Below, piece by piece: positions 47,221-60,179 of a stretch of DNA of 64,000 nucleotides (its first letter is position 1; the number at the start of each line of letters is the position of its first letter). Source of the stretch: Actinostola sp. cb2023 (lineage: Eukaryota; Cnidaria; Anthozoa; Actiniaria; Actinostolidae); NCBI GenBank assembly GCA_033675265.1, contig JAUJYZ010000098.1:731501-795500 (forward strand), written 5' to 3'. The notes beneath the pieces were generated by a model. The model worked only from the letters and a program-made list of their open reading frames with translations, was not told the DNA's origin and searched no databases. A program made the translations under genes and the position numbers.

Positions 47221-49315
47221 AAAATCGAAGAAGAAATAACGCGCGAAAGAAGTCGTTTGGTGAACATCATGATGGAACCAAAGCAACAAGCTACAATCCA
47301 CAAACAAGCAATGTCAGGTTCAAAGAGGATTACTAACAAGCGATATGATTTAAATGAACTTAGACATCATCAAAGGAGATGTGCTGCGTTACTATTCGGT
47401 GCTAGGCAAGAGAGAGCTCACGAAGTCCCTTACCTGGTGAGTCAGAAAACCATGCATGTATAATATAACCAAGAACGCCTGCGCATTCAGTCAAAATCTG
47501 GTTATGTGCCGTCGAGCATGCATCAACGAGCATGCATCAACGAAAACCTAACCGGCTTAATACTTTGTGGGTGCCGAGAGTCATGGAGGTTTGGCATGGC
47601 CTCAGAATAACTCTGGACTGGTATTGCTGTTGTTTCACTGCTGCTAGTGTTGAAATAGATTTTTCAGTTTTCGTTGTTTTAGAATTTAAAATTGTTGTTA
47701 TCGTTGTTGTTTGCATGATGATGATATTGTTGTTGTTGATGTTGAAGATGACCATCAATCTTTTCAGTGAATAAGGGTAATTTAATTTAATTTAAAAGTA
47801 AGAACTGGTTGTTAATAATTGTTGATTCTGAAGTACTGTTGTTTTATTGATTTGTTATTGTTTTGTTGTTATTGTTAGGTTCGATGGGTCCCTCCTCGAC
47901 GAGAAAGCTACTACCTGATGAGTGAACGAGTCTACAACGATCGTCTGCTCATGAAACTCAGAGAAGAAGAAGAAGCAGAAGAAGCCAAGCGTAAACTGCT
48001 GGAAAGTCCGATAACTTTTGATTTCGATTACAAGTTTGGCAGCGGCAGTCATTTGTATGATTTCCAAAAACTAATCAGCAAAACATCAAGTGACATCAAA
48101 GGATTGAGTTTCGACAGTGAATACAAAGACTACAACTATGATTTCAATGAGGGAGAGAAGAAAAGGCTAGAAGAGCAACAAGGACGCGTCATTGTCACTC
48201 CTACCAACGCTAAAGAAACAACTGCCAGCAAATCGTCCAAAGAGAGCAAAGTCCAGTTTGGTGACGTCACGGATTTTGAAAGTGATCCATATGAAGAGAG
48301 ACTGAGCCGAGAAAGAAAACGCGCAAGTAGCGCGGCCAAGAAATCTGGTGAACTGGACTGGAATGATATTGACGTCGACTTCTCTCCTGATGCTCTCGAT
48401 GATTTGTTAGGGGAGGGGGAGGGGGAGGGGAGTAATTTGAGTGATTTGTTGGGTGGAATATCCCTTCAAGGGACCACTCGTAAACGTGGCAGCAAACCAT
48501 CCAAAGGATCAAGAAAAAGCAATTCAAACAATTCTAAGTTTGGAAGAGACGGATCCGAAGTGTTTTCGATTGACGACGTGTCCACGTACTTTACTGACAA
48601 GAGTCTCAGCGATGAAAACGAAGAATCGGAAAAGAGCGAACTGAAAGACGGGATATCGGAACTTGGAGGTGCCCACAATAACAAATACTGCAAACACGTA
48701 CCGACGAGTTCTACGAAGAAACGTTCAGAAGACTACTACAAGAAGCTGCCGCGACTTTTGAGGAATTCTGAGTTGCGAGAGAAAGTCGTTGCGAGCGGGA
48801 GACACAAGCAAAAGCCACAAATCCAAGGCGGACCATACGTCACCCATCGATGTATGGCTCCGTATAAAACAGCTTATGAACGAGCTTTGGCACTAGTCCG
48901 CGGGCGTTCTCTCCCAGACCACTCTTCACACTTATACGACAGAACTACCCGTCTAACTTTCTCGTATATACCCGGTATGCCCGGTACAGAAAGCACTACA
49001 TTGGATTCAAAAGCCAGAGGGACTAGGAGTTTCGCTATGAAATCTACAGTACACGAAGGCCTAAAAGGAATCCTTGGTGACGTCAACATGAACGACTTCT
49101 ACCGAGAAGAGGACGAATTGATATATTACGTCAAAAACGATGACTTAAATGTCGTCGTTGAGTCTTCGGTTGATACGCTAGAAAGTCGTACTGATGACGT
49201 GGACAGTGATGACACATACGAAGATACTTCTGAGGCTATAACGCGAGCAACGTCTGAAGCATACATTTTGAAATTAAAATCATCTATGGACACAGACAAC
49301 GAGTCGACGTCCTAG
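47221..49315 (+). CDS. Unrecognised protein, last two exons (5' incomplete)
   Basis: Exon 47221-47436 (acceptor TTTCTTTCAG, donor GTGAGT, 72 codons) reads KIEEEITRERSRLVNIMMEP onward. It joins in phase 0 to exon 47879-49315 (acceptor TTATTGTTAG), starting VRWVPPRRESYYLMSERVYN, to give at least 550 residues. The protein is hydrophilic, with no signal peptide or membrane helix. It has a charged helix (LREEEEAEEAKRKLLE), a GEGEGEG run, a Ser/Lys-rich middle, a more ordered stretch near GGPYVTHRCMAPYKTAYERA, and an acidic tail. The family is not recognised. AATAAA at 49514-49519 is a good poly(A) signal about 200 bp after the stop. Earlier exons lie upstream; 41634-41689 is one candidate, which would put the pyrimidine tract in an intron. 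Confidence 0.8.
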
Positions 49316-49954
49316 TCAGGTTGACGAATGTCGGCGTTCACTCGGCGTTCACTCGTTTGACGCCACAGAATTCCCGAACAGCTTACGAACAACAAGAGCA
49401 ACAAGCCTACCCAAAGCAGCAACAGTTTTGACACCCAAAAGAAATTGAAACTATTTCAATTCTTACTGTAAACATTTTGATGTAGATTTTACAACAACAC
49501 ACTGACTAGTTAAAATAAATGAAGTTCTTTTATTTTTGTGAAGAAAAACCGATACTTTTCCGTTGCACATGCGCATAAGAGGTTTACACACACAAAATCA
49601 GTCTAACATTATATGCAAAATCATTCTCGTACCCAGAGCTCCTCGGTCGATGCAAAATTATCCACAGGAATTTTTCATTTAACACTTTACAACCGTTCTC
49701 ATTTACGCGTACATGTTCGCGATAGAACGTTGATGGACGTCAATCAAATGTATTTCTATGGCAACGCCGCTCACTTGCATTGCAGAGGATAAAATTCCGG
49801 TCCTGAAAATCTTCTCCCCCAGTTAACTCGTTGAGATGGAGGATAATAATGTTAATTAAGAGCGAGAGGCTCACGAAACAGAAAACTTGCATGATGGCGT
49901 CATACTACAAGTACCAGAATGCTTCAAGCATGACTGCAACATTCGACATGTAAA

Positions 49955-50215
49955 TACAGTCATTCTCAAAAAGGTTGTCCAGATGAAAAGACTACAATAC
50001 TACAATAAAGTCACGTGATTCATTATGTTTTCAATTTCTGCGCGCAGAACTGCGAGTTGATAGCAGCGCCATTACATTCAGTTCTCACAATGCCGTGTAC
50101 TTTTGCATCTCAAATTGAAATTCCTCGCGCAGAGATTGAATACATAATGAATCACGTGACGATATTGTAGTATTGTAGTCTTTTCATCTGGACAACCTTT
50201 TTGAGAATAACTGTA
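49955..50215. mobile_element. 257-bp palindromic MITE in TA site
   Basis: The element 49957-50213 has ends CAGTCATTCTCAAAAAGG and CAGTTATTCTCAAAAAGG (inverse), followed by TTGTCCAGATGAAAAGACTA in both arms. It is flanked by TA. CAGT ends with a TA target suggest a Tc1/mariner/pogo relative. Confidence 0.8.
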
Positions 50216-50353
50216 TATTGTCCATCCAAACCATAAACATATAATAGCAATGATGATAATAATAAAAATAAAATTAAAATAATAATAATCTTAATAATCT
50301 AAATAATAATCTTAATAATAAAAATAAAATTAAAATAATAATAATCTTTATAT

Positions 50354-50530
50354 AATTTTAGACTTGAATATAGAGTTTCGCGCTTTGTGATTGGTCGAGC
50401 GACCAGTGAGTATGAGATGATAATCACTGGTCGAGAGCGGAAATAAAATCACCAACGCGAAAATACAAAATGTTTTTCTATCCTGAATTTCGTCTTTTCT
50501 CTGATATTCAAGTCTAAAATTATACCAAAA
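50354..50530. mobile_element. TIR element, about 175 bp
   Basis: The ends TATAATTTTAGACTTGAATA and inverse, with an inner palindrome GATTGGTCGAGCGACCAGTG / CACTGGTCGAGAG. A further palindrome with GGTGAATATTCACC units follows at 50535-50620. Confidence 0.65.
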
Positions 50531-50639
50531 CAATTATTCACCTCAGGCTCAGTGATTATGGTGAATATTCACCTCGACTTCTTCTCGGTGAATATTCACC
50601 GATAATCACTTCGCCTTCGGCGAATAAATAATAAAAACA

Positions 50640-51086
50640 CTTTCGCAGGAGAATTATTACAGTTTTAATTACAAAATTAAAAGACAATGATAACAATTAT
50701 AAAATGTATAAAAAGCTTAAAAAAGAATATTGCTACTGTATATGTTTTAGCGGTATCTCGTTTTGGAGAACATGGAGACATGGTTACCATAGAAATACAT
50801 TTGATTGACGTCCACCAAATTCACTTCTGCACGACTTTTTATCACGAGCCTGCACGTGTAACTGAGAATGGCTGTAATCGCTCCAACTCTTTATCATCGA
50901 AAAAACCTTTTGTTAACGAGCTGTTTGTTCATCTGAACACACAATACGTAGACTGCGTCTCTGATTGGCTCATCTCGAGAAGTTTTAGATGTATCTCCAA
51001 CGTGTACCCGCTTCATGTTTGCTCCCACGAACGTAGCAACAGAATTGTCGTCTTAAAACCGCGAAGAACATCGCCCTTCGTCGAGT
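50640..51086 (+). other. Upstream region of the zinc transporter gene
   Basis: Presumed promoter and 5' leader of the plus-strand gene starting at 51087. Open frames here show no coding features. No promoter element is assigned. Confidence 0.4.
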
Positions 51087-54000
51087 ATGTTTGATATGAA
51101 GAAGAAGGCGAAAACACGTGACTACACGAAGGTAGTGTCGGACGTTGTAGAGCCTTGCGGTTTTGCTTGCCAACCTACACATCGTGACGCACGAGATGGA
51201 AGAAGAAGGCTCATCGCTGCAGTATTTTTCTGTGTTTTTTTTATTATCTGCGAAGTAACGGGTAAGAGATAACTCATCATACAATGACTGACTGTATTGT
51301 TTGTTTGGGTTTGTTCTAGTACTCTCAAGTCAATATTCTGAATAACTATGAGTTTATTATGACTTCAGACGAATTTTTATTTTTCCAAATGTAAAAATTT
51401 ACAAATTATTTTTTTACTCGATGACGACTATAAAGATTTCTGGTCGATGATCTGCGGAAATAAATCAAAACGAGACTGTATAAAGAGCCTCTTCAAATAT
51501 TGGATTGAAATAAGATTGTCTTAAAATTCAAAGTGTAGTATCTTTTTTAGAGTAATTAAAGGAAATTAGCTTTTGAGAACGGTGAAACATGCAACAAATC
51601 AGTCCGATAAAGTTACCGTTACATGTTTATTTATTTATTTAAATTTTGGTTTTTGTTGAAATTGCCGGTTGTTATCGTCAACTATTACTACTTTTAGTAG
51701 TTAAACGAGGCTTCGTGATCATCAGTTTATTCTGGTATTTTGTTCAGCTCTCTTCACTCTTATTTTTATCAGTTTGAGCTCTTTGAACTCCAATGCAAAT
51801 ATCACCATTTGAGGTTTCCAAGAGACCTCATGATGTTTAATTTCTCGCCATTGATCTGTGAAAATTCCGCTTCCATTTCGCTAGGCAACCTCTGTCGTTT
51901 TACCGTCCCAAACTCGCCCGTCGTTTTGTGCTGTTTTGAAATCGAAATAAACATCTTAAAATAAATTTGAGTTTACTTTACAATACTAATTATGACCGAA
52001 TTTTAGTATTATTTTTTTAAATTTTACTGATTTCATATGCAATACAAAATCATTACTTTATCTTTTATTCCGGCAAACTTAGGCGGCTTACTTGGTCATC
52101 ATTAACGTCTTTTGTAATCTCCTCATCTAACGCCACTTATATTTTAAGAACAAAAGTCTTATTTTTTATTTTAGCTTTTGATCCCTGAGGATATCAAGGT
52201 TTGTTAGACTAATTAAACAGTACGGTATAAAAAATCAATTCTACCATTCTGTCCAAAAGTTCCGCCAAGGATCTCTACTATGGTCTACTATTAGCCTGAT
52301 TTTCAGACGGTCCTTGGTTCTCCGCTCTCGCGTTGAGCTACTCTACTATACGCAGTATAATTAAAAATACTGACATTTTGTGTTCCGTATTTTCAAGATA
52401 TTTTTTCTATTTTTTGCCGAAAAACACACTTGATATATAGTTATCATTTAAACATAAATTGAATTCAATTTAGTTTTCTTTGTATATACGGCATTCATTC
52501 GTGTTTTTTTATTTCAATTCGATATAAACTAAAGATAGTGTAGAACTCTGATATGCCGCCGCAGCGTGGGCCAAACATCCATTTACAAAGCTTAGTCGCC
52601 GGCGCATGATTGACGACATAGCTTAGTGTACATACTGGCAGCTGGTCTATTCTCAGAGGATTTCACATCGATCATAGGTAGTCATCATGGCATATAGCGG
52701 AAAGAATTACGATGACAGTGTATCACTTGTACTAAATGTCAAATTCATTCATTCGTTGATTGATTGATGATTCATTCATTCATTCATTCATTCGTCCATC
52801 CATCCATTCATTCATCCATTCATTCGTCCATTCCGTTCATCATTCGTCTATCCATCCATTCGTCTATCCATTCATTCATCTATCCATCCATTCATTCATC
52901 TATCCATTCATTCATCTATCCATCCATTCGTCTATCCATCCATTCATCTATCCATCCATTCATTCATCTATCCATTCATTCATCTATCCATCCATTCATT
53001 CATCTATCCATTCATTCATCTATCCATCCATTCATTCATCTATCCATTCATTCATCTATCCATCCATTCGTCTATCCATTCATTCATCTATCCATCCATT
53101 CATCTATCCATCCATTCATCTATCCATCCATTCACTGTTATTCTGTACATATATATCAGGTGGTTTTATAGCAAATAGCTTGGCTGTTCTCAACGACGCT
53201 TTGCATCAAGTCTTTGATCTCAACAGTCTTCTGACCAGTTTGGTTGCAGCATGGATAGCAAGTTGGAAGCCAAACGACAGAAAAACCTTTGGATATTTTC
53301 GTGCAGGTAAAAGTTAGGGGATAAAAATAAAGAAGAAAAAATTACTAAACTATACCCAACTTTCAGCTCAGTCTAAACTAGAGTAGATAGACACATTTTT
53401 TTTCACTGTTATTCTGTTTGACAAGTAAACTGTCATGTCTGGACAAAATTGTTGGATCGAGTTGAAACAATTAATTAATAATTCATGAGACAAAAGTGAA
53501 GGAGGTTTGAAAATGTGATCTTTTTAAAATTAGCATAAAACGGCTCAAATTTAGAGTTTGAATTTCTCCAAGAATTATTGTTTGAGAATTTAGCTGGTAT
53601 AGCAAGAGACTATTATGTAATGTTCTCTTGGCTATTTCAAACACTCGTATACGCGTAAGAGTTTTTCCTCCATTTTCAAAAAACTTCAAAGTCTCGCGGC
53701 TGCGCCTCGTTTTTTTCACCCAACTTCTCGGTGTTTTGAAATCGGAGGAAAGAAGAACTCATTCTACTTCCTGGACATTGAATTTCAGAAATAATCGGAG
53801 CATGCGCAGTAATCTTAATGTTATGGATGCTGACCGGAGTGCTCGTGTACGAAGCTGTTCTGAGGCTAACCACTGGCGCGGCCGCTCATGGACATCACTC
53901 GGATCACGTGAATGCTGACGTCATGATGCTGACCGCTGGGCTGACTTGTTTGGCAAATATCGTGTAAGTTAGTCGTCATTGCTATGTTGTTGGTGTAATA

Positions 54001-55879
54001 CTTTGCAGTGGTTGAAAAGTTTTTATTCACTACTCACTACTGTCTGCTGTGGTTTAGATTGGCTTTCATGCTGAGCGGTATCGGCCATCAACATAGCCAT
54101 GGTAACCATGGTAACCATGACAACAAGAAAGAGGACAACATCAACGTCAGAGCTGCGTTCCTACACACTATTGGTGATGCTGTCTATAGCTTAACGGTCC
54201 TCGTCGCCGGAGCAATCATTAAATTTAAGGTATTTCGGAACCGATGCCTCTGAGTTCAGTGGGCCCGCCATCTCGAACTGTCAAGGAGAGCGCCCGTACC
54301 CGCGCGTCTTACTTTACGGGACGCACACAGGGAGCCCAACATAAAATATATTACTCGCGCGCTCTACCACAGGAAACCCATCAGATATTTTGTATTAAAT
54401 ACAAGTAGCCTCAGAAGCAATGGTTGGGCTGCCTGTGAGGAAGCTACAAACAAATGCTCGTGTTATTTTCTTCAGCCCGAGTGGCAGAAAGCGGACGCAG
54501 TGTGCGGCCTGTTGGGAGCAGTGATTGTGGTGGCCAGTACATTCTGTGTAGTACGTGATTCAATCAACATTTTATTCGAAGGTATGTATACCACAACAAC
54601 AACAACAACAACAACAACAAAAACAAAAACAACAAAAACAACAACTAACAACAACAATACAGCTATTTCAAAGAAGTTTGACCCTGATGAACCCAAAATT
54701 CTTTATCATAGATTCTTCAGTAAACGAATGTAAACCTTTGCATTACACCTTTCGTTTGCATGTGTAATAAACCAGAGTTCCTGGAGTTCCTGGAGTTCCT
54801 GGAGTTCCTTAATTGAGTTCCTGGAGTTCCTTAATTGAGTTCCTGGAGTTCCTGGAGTTCCTGGAGTTCCTCGAGGTCCTTTAGTGTATACACCGAATCG
54901 AAATATGGCAACCAATTTGAATAACTATTGTTCCTGACTGATCAACCTCTCATTCATGTGAAAACGCTTTTGTGTTTCCACGTGAACACGAGGTTGGTCA
55001 GTCAAAGAACAATGGTTATTCAAATTGGTCGCCATATTTCGATTCGATGTATTGGATTGTATTGGATTGTTGTGAAAACAAAGAATATAAATTAGCATTT
55101 TTACAAATAATTTTGTATCCCCATAATTCCTTTCGGTCGTGCAATCGCCAATCGTCATTCAACATTCGCCGTTCGTCCCGTCAACCTTTTTGGAAATAGC
55201 TGTATGGTAAAAATGATCTATATCATCAACGAAACTAAACTCTCGCACTTTATAACACAGGTACACCTCGTAATATCAGTATTGCTGACGTAAATAGAGA
55301 TTTAGGCGCCATTTCCCACGTGATTAGCCATCATAATTTACATTTCTGGGCGATAACCGCTGGACGAAACGCCTTATCGGCTCATCTTGTAGTAGGTAAG
55401 TAGCGAAATATTTCCTTGTTCCTTTTCTCTTAACTGTAATTGTATTTTGAACCAACCTTTTTCTTACTTCCTTTTTCCCCCTTTCTTTCCTTCGATTTCC
55501 ATTTAATTTTCTGTACGTCACCTGGGTTTCTTTCTTACTCTCTCTCTTTGCCGATATTCTGTGATAGATGTTATTTGCAGACTGTTTGTAATTGTCCTGC
55601 ATTTAGTTCTTTCATTCCGTTCCTCAGGGTCGTACACGTTTATAGTCTACGGATTGTTGGGTGTTGCATTTTCCCTATCTTCCTTCTTTCTCTCTTGTAA
55701 CAGTTACTGTCATTCTAAATCTTTTCATCCCTTTAGGTTCCCAAGCAGACGCAAATAACGTTCTAAACTACGCCACGAAAATGCTTTCTTCCAAGTACGA
55801 TCTCTATCATTGCACACTTCAAGTCGAACACGAAAGCACTAAAACAGACACAGGAAGCCCGGTTAACGAAAAGGATTAA
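51087..55879 (+). CDS. SLC30A: SLC30A (ZnT) zinc transporter, complete, seven exons
   Basis: Cation-diffusion-facilitator protein that exports Zn2+ from cytosol into vesicles or out of the cell by proton exchange. Exons: 51087-51261, 53160-53306, 53790-53964, 54058-54229, 54476-54581, 55261-55395, 55737-55879. All phases agree, giving 1053 nt and 350 aa, normal for the family. Six membrane helices start with [20 protein letters not shown]. The Zn2+-site HxxxD motifs are in helix II (DALHQVFD, H74/D78) and helix V (HTIGD, H202/D206). A short His-rich loop ([13 protein letters not shown]) precedes helix V. The C-terminal cytosolic domain contains LHFWAIT and ends NEKD. The N-terminus has Cys/His residues before RDGRRR, as in the ZnT2/3/4/8 branch, which is the likely subgroup. 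Introns carry an ATCC/ATTC microsatellite, a CACAGG-family fragment and a fold-back. Confidence 0.93.
52745..53140. repeat. ATTC/ATCC/CTAT tetranucleotide microsatellite in ZnT intron 1
   Basis: CATTCATTCATC and TATCCATCCATT units run for about 390 bp and stop 20 bp before the acceptor of the exon at 53160. The preceding intron stretch 51262-52744 has no gene; it includes a TAGCCTGATTTTCAGACGG hairpin-family piece at 52292. Confidence 0.92.
54290..54437. mobile_element. Half copy of the CACAGG..CCCA palindromic element
   Basis: Contains CACAGGGAGCCCAA and CACAGGAAACCCATC and ends CAATGGTTGGGCTGCCTGTG, the same right end as the element at 7728-8310. It lies in a ZnT intron, 38 bp before the exon at 54476. 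Confidence 0.7.
54590..54885. repeat. CAA microsatellite and GGAGTTCCT minisatellite in ZnT intron
   Basis: About 54590-54655 is a CAA-rich run. About 54774-54872 is a 9-bp GGAGTTCCT array with two TTAATTGAG interruptions. Confidence 0.85.
54892..55204. mobile_element. Fold-back element in ZnT intron
   Basis: The arms CGAATCGAAATATGGC / CCAATTTGAATAACTATTGTTC and inverse lie at 54892-54935 and 55000-55047. The right boundary CAACCTTTTTGGAAATAGCTG before TA at 55203 matches the GTTGTCC-ended family. Confidence 0.6.
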
Positions 55880-57428
55880 TTCGACAATCACGAGGCTTAT
55901 AATCAAGATTCATGCAGTGATTTTAATATGAAATATTTTAAATACTTTAAGACGTGAGCAAAGTGAATTGTGAATTGGTGAGTTTAAATATGAAGAATTA
56001 AAATTTGTTACCATATATTTGACCGAATGGAAAGCAAAAGAGTCCGACTGAAGAATATACATTTTCCTCTTGCATGCCTTAATGGTGTTCCATTTCTTAC
56101 CACTTCGGAGTATATATAACGGCTTTTCTTTCTAGTTATTGCATGAAATGAAATAGATGGATCATGTTGTAACGAAAACAAATCAAGAGAATGGTCACGT
56201 GATTGAGTTTATCGACTGCAGACTTTCCCAGGGAATCAACGGAGGCGAGGCGTTGCTTAGTGACACGCTAATTCAGTCATTCTTAATAAGAACAGTCACG
56301 TGACTAACACAAAAATCAGATTCATTGGCTTTGCGAAAATAAAGGTAACTTTCTGCCGAATGCTTTTTATTGCCAAATACACTTACAACTTATATGACCG
56401 TTAAAAAATGGTTTTCTCTGGCTTATCTATTTGTTTTTAACCCATTGACTCCTACACCGGCAGTAAAATCGATACTGCTTTGAAAAATTCTAACTTTCTG
56501 AATAATGATTATATCGAATTTAGTCATTGTAAATTTGTAGCCAAATTAGAATTAGAATATTCCGTCGTAAACGGAAGTCAAGCATATCAGTACATATCTA
56601 TAGCCAACATGTTTGCACATCACCCTGGTGGGCACGGTGTTGTGGTGACCCTTGCGAAATAAAACTTGGAATTCCTGGGAATGGAGGTGTAAATTTTCAC
56701 GGTAAATTTGGACTTGGACAAAATTCTAGGAATTCCAAGCTTCATTAAATCAGGCTTTGAATTTGTTCCTATGAGCTATCAATGATTCTGAAGCAATGAT
56801 CTTGGAATTCCTAGGAATGTGTTTATACTAGGGTCTTCCCTGACCTTTCTATCCTTCCCCTCCTTTTCCCTCTTTGATTGTGAGGAGGGGGGCTTTTCTC
56901 TCGCCCTACTTCCATTTTGCGCTCTATGAAAGCTTGTGGTCATCAATATGTGACACTTTCTTAGTAAGACCATTCATGTGATAGATTTCGAATACGATAT
57001 CTGAAAAGAAACGAATAGGGAAAAACACAAGGAAAAAATAGGAATTGAAATAGAGAAGAAAGAATTAAAGAAAGATATACGGGAAAATAATCTGAGAAAA
57101 AAGAGTATAAAAAGAGTTCGAACAAAGCAAACTGAATAAGCGAAGAATGAACGGTACGTTTACAACGAAGAATACCAAAAAGACAGTCCCAAACTTTCAA
57201 CTGATCATTTTATTTATTTATTTTAAGAAAAAAATCGAAAAAAGTTTGACAAAGTATCACTGAAATTCAAGTATAGTTCGTTTGTGTTTACATGCGTCCC
57301 ACCGGGACTAATCAGAGTCGATCATAAAGCTTTACGAATGCAACGTGTTGTCGAGTTAATATTACAAATTTTATCCAAAAGATATTCACCAACTTCGGTA
57401 GTTTCTATTTTGTTTACAGTATATTCAT
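55880..57428. other. 3' flank of the zinc transporter and intergenic region
   Basis: No further gene is seen. AATAAA at about 56337 could serve the transporter transcript. A small inverted repeat with TTGGAATTCCT ends occupies about 56667-56812. Confidence 0.45.
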
Positions 57429-57742
57429 CCCAGGGGGGGGTACTCAGGGGTATCAGTGACGGGGAGGTGCGAATGAGGCCAAACATTTTAACCCCAAAAA
57501 AGTCCATTACGCGAAAACAAGACCCCAAAAAAGTGCAACGGCCCAAAATCGTAACCCCCAAAAAGTCCAATGTTTCTCCGCATAAAATCGAGAAAGTCCT
57601 TGACAAAATCTTTATATCAAAAAAAGGCCACCAGAAAAATGAAAACCCCAAAAAAGTCCCAAGCCGCGAATTTCAAACCCCAAAAAAGCCTTCGCACCTC
57701 CCCGTCACTGATACCCCTGAGTACCCCCCCTGGGATATTCAT
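57421..57742. mobile_element. 306-bp hAT-like MITE with 8-bp target duplication
   Basis: The element 57429-57734 has ends CCCAGG(n)GGTACTCAGGGG continuing into TATCAGTGACGGGGAGGTGC (about 43-bp TIRs), flanked by ATATTCAT at 57421-57428 and 57735-57742. The interior repeats ACCCCAAAAAAGTCC. An 8-bp duplication suggests hAT. Confidence 0.8.
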
Positions 57743-57815
57743 TCATTCATTTTATAAGTGTTATATAAGTGCATGTTTAGCGTTTCCCTGCAAGGTACAT
57801 TCCTTCTGTCGTTGT

Positions 57816-59139
57816 TTACATCATCTTGTTCAAGAAGACGGCAATGGTTCCTACGGTGAGTAAACCAGTGAATGGAAGGCTTGCAGCCAATGCTGAGCCC
57901 GCGTTACAATAGTCACCTGTACAGCAGTGGTAATCGCAAGAACTTTTAGTCAAGAGATAATCCTTGCACACTTTGAGTTTCTTCACGTCGCAAGTTTCGG
58001 TACAATCCTTAATGTAGTGTGTCGTCGACTTGCCAGTCGATCTTCGAGTAATTTTGACCTCCAATTTCCCACAATCGTCGTAACCACTTCGGCACCGGGT
58101 TTTGTTGGTACGGCTTTCACAGTCAGACCACGATTTCGTTGACTGACATTGGTAGCATTCACGCCTTCCTTCCCCTGCAAGATAATTTTACTGAAATTGT
58201 CGGTAACTTCAATATAAGAGTTATTTGTTTACTTACACATGGTTTATATTTTCTGCAGAACTCAAGAACGAGTATATAGAAAGTCCTAGTCGGTCCTATC
58301 AACGTAATTTCAATGAACCTTTTTCCGCTTTCCATTCAGCCTCATTTTGCGCATTCCATTCAGTTGGCTAATAGAAATATGACGGAGCTTAGACGTTCAT
58401 AAACTAAACTAAAATTCCCAAAAACGAAGCCTTCCGAGAAGACAAGCTAGAATGCCCAACTGCGAGTTCCTTACTACCTTTCAGTTCATGCAAAACCTGC
58501 AAGTGAATCTTTGGCGCAACTGTGTCTGTGCACTAATCCGGTAGTTAACGCAGCGATACTGATAAAGGCATCGATTTAGTCGAACTGTATTGTCGTCGTG
58601 TATGCTGCGGAATGCGTGCTCAAATATCGATAAACGTAATTCTAGGTTATATAAGTTTATCCAAACATTGACATTTACATGTAGAAACAAGCTCGGAGGC
58701 TGAGGTATGTACCTCCAGCGAGTAAACAAAAATTCTACTGAAGTACAGTGCGCCGTCTATCAATACTTAAGGACAAATTAACCGGCCAAGCCTAGAATGA
58801 AGGCTTCGGCTGTAAACAAACTGTTTTAGAAGTTAGTCTTTCGTCGGAGTAAAAGCATACGTACTGAGTTATAAAACTATATTAGCGAGTACACTATTTT
58901 GGATTGCGTTGGTCAACTAATAGTGACAAATCAATCAATGAAAACAACTAGAATCAGTACGTATGTAGAATGAAAGCTGAACGATCAAAACTAATTTAAA
59001 GTATCCCGTAACTGCGAACGAAGAAGTTGGATTTTCTTACCAATGTTGTTTTGGTTGTCATTCGGACAGATGAATTCATATCTCACTTACCAATAGCTAC
59101 CAGAGAGAACAAGAACACTAGGCTGTACACCTTAATCAT
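57816..59139 (-). CDS. Ly6/uPAR-type three-finger protein, GPI-anchored, two exons
   Basis: Small cell-surface protein. Exon 1 (59091-59139) encodes signal peptide MIKVYSLVFLFSLVAI and ends in phase 1 at GTAAGT. Exon 2 (57816-58174, acceptor ATTATCTTGCAG) continues GEGRRECYQCQSTKSWSDC. Total length is 135 aa. The LU-domain cysteine pattern opens CYQC and closes with the hallmark CCTGDYCN, followed directly by a hydrophobic tail (AASLPFTGLLTVGTIAVFL) ending NKMM, as expected for a GPI-attachment signal. The role and ligand are unknown. Family members modulate receptors, adhesion or ion channels. The fold is the same as the BMP receptor ectodomain at 2864-3235, but this protein has no kinase. 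A TIR element sits just upstream (59215). Confidence 0.88.
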
Positions 59140-59214
59140 CTTGGTATTGTTGTTCGCGTAGTTCAAGGCAGTGATATGATTCCTACGGTGGATTTATTTG
59201 AGGATGTATATAAT

Positions 59215-59622
59215 GGGTGCTTACCATTTACCAGGAAAAACCGGTTGGAAACTGAACAAATGGTATGTGTCATTCCGATCGGAAAGCCGGTTGAAAGAGA
59301 AAAGGCATGTGTCATTTGCGATCGGAAAGTTCCAGAACATTTAGTCTAATATCAGTGGTACACACATCTATGGAAAAACCGAAAAGAGAGTGAAAAGTGT
59401 AAATTACCTCAATCGCTAGACCGAGTTTACCGAAACTTTCCGATCGGAATGACACATACCATTTGTTTTTCCAACCGGAGTTTCCGGTTTTCCTGGAAAA
59501 TGATAAGCACCCACGTGTACCATTTGGACCGAGTTTTCCGGAACGTTCCGATCGAAATGACACATACCTTTTTTTTTCAAACCCGGAATTTCCGGTTTTT
59601 CCGGATAAATGGTAAGCACCCC
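59215..59622. mobile_element. TIR element with repeated CCGATCGGAA motif
   Basis: The ends GGGTGCTTACCATTTA and inverse are followed by GGAAAAACCGG. CCGATCGGAATGACACATACC repeats occur at least four times inside in both orientations. It lies about 75 bp upstream of the Ly6 start codon, so it may have contributed promoter sequence. Confidence 0.7.
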
Positions 59623-60179
59623 GTACAATAATTAATAATAATAATAATTTAATACTTATATAGCGCATAAACCCCTCTCCCTTCCCCTTCTCCTCCCCAA
59701 TCCCTCTCCTCCTTCCTTTTCCTCCTCTCCCTCCCCCTTCCCAATCCCCTTCCAGACCGAATCCATGATGGTATTTTTCTCCATTCCAATAACATGACAT
59801 GTAACGTTTTCTAAAGAGATTGGATAACTTTTGCTGCCGGAATGAAGGTGACGGCGATGTCGCATTTCACTATCGTCAGTCTTGTCTGCTAATTCTAAGA
59901 AAGCTTGTAAACGTGTCAAAGAGGACACAAAGTCTCCCACGAGATTGACTGCATCTGTTAGATTATTCGAGATAAATAACCTGCATGAAGCTTGCAAACA
60001 AAGAAAGTGTTATAAATATGTTATATATGTTTAGTTCCACTCCTGTAACAACCATAAAAGAAAGAGAAATACAAGTTGCAATACTGTGTGTTATTGGTTT
60101 GGTGAAGAGTAGTGTTGCCATGACGACTGCTTTGCATTGAAGAAGTTTATATTCACGTCTGAAAAGAAATGGAGAAAGA

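Noticed and set aside
50687..51094. 135-codon plus-strand frame before the zinc transporter
   Set aside because: Overlaps the transporter start in another frame and shows no family features; more likely leader/promoter sequence.
52760..53171. Ser-Ile-His-Pro-Phe repeat frames
   Set aside because: The microsatellite in ZnT intron 1; only the last part after 53160 is a real exon.
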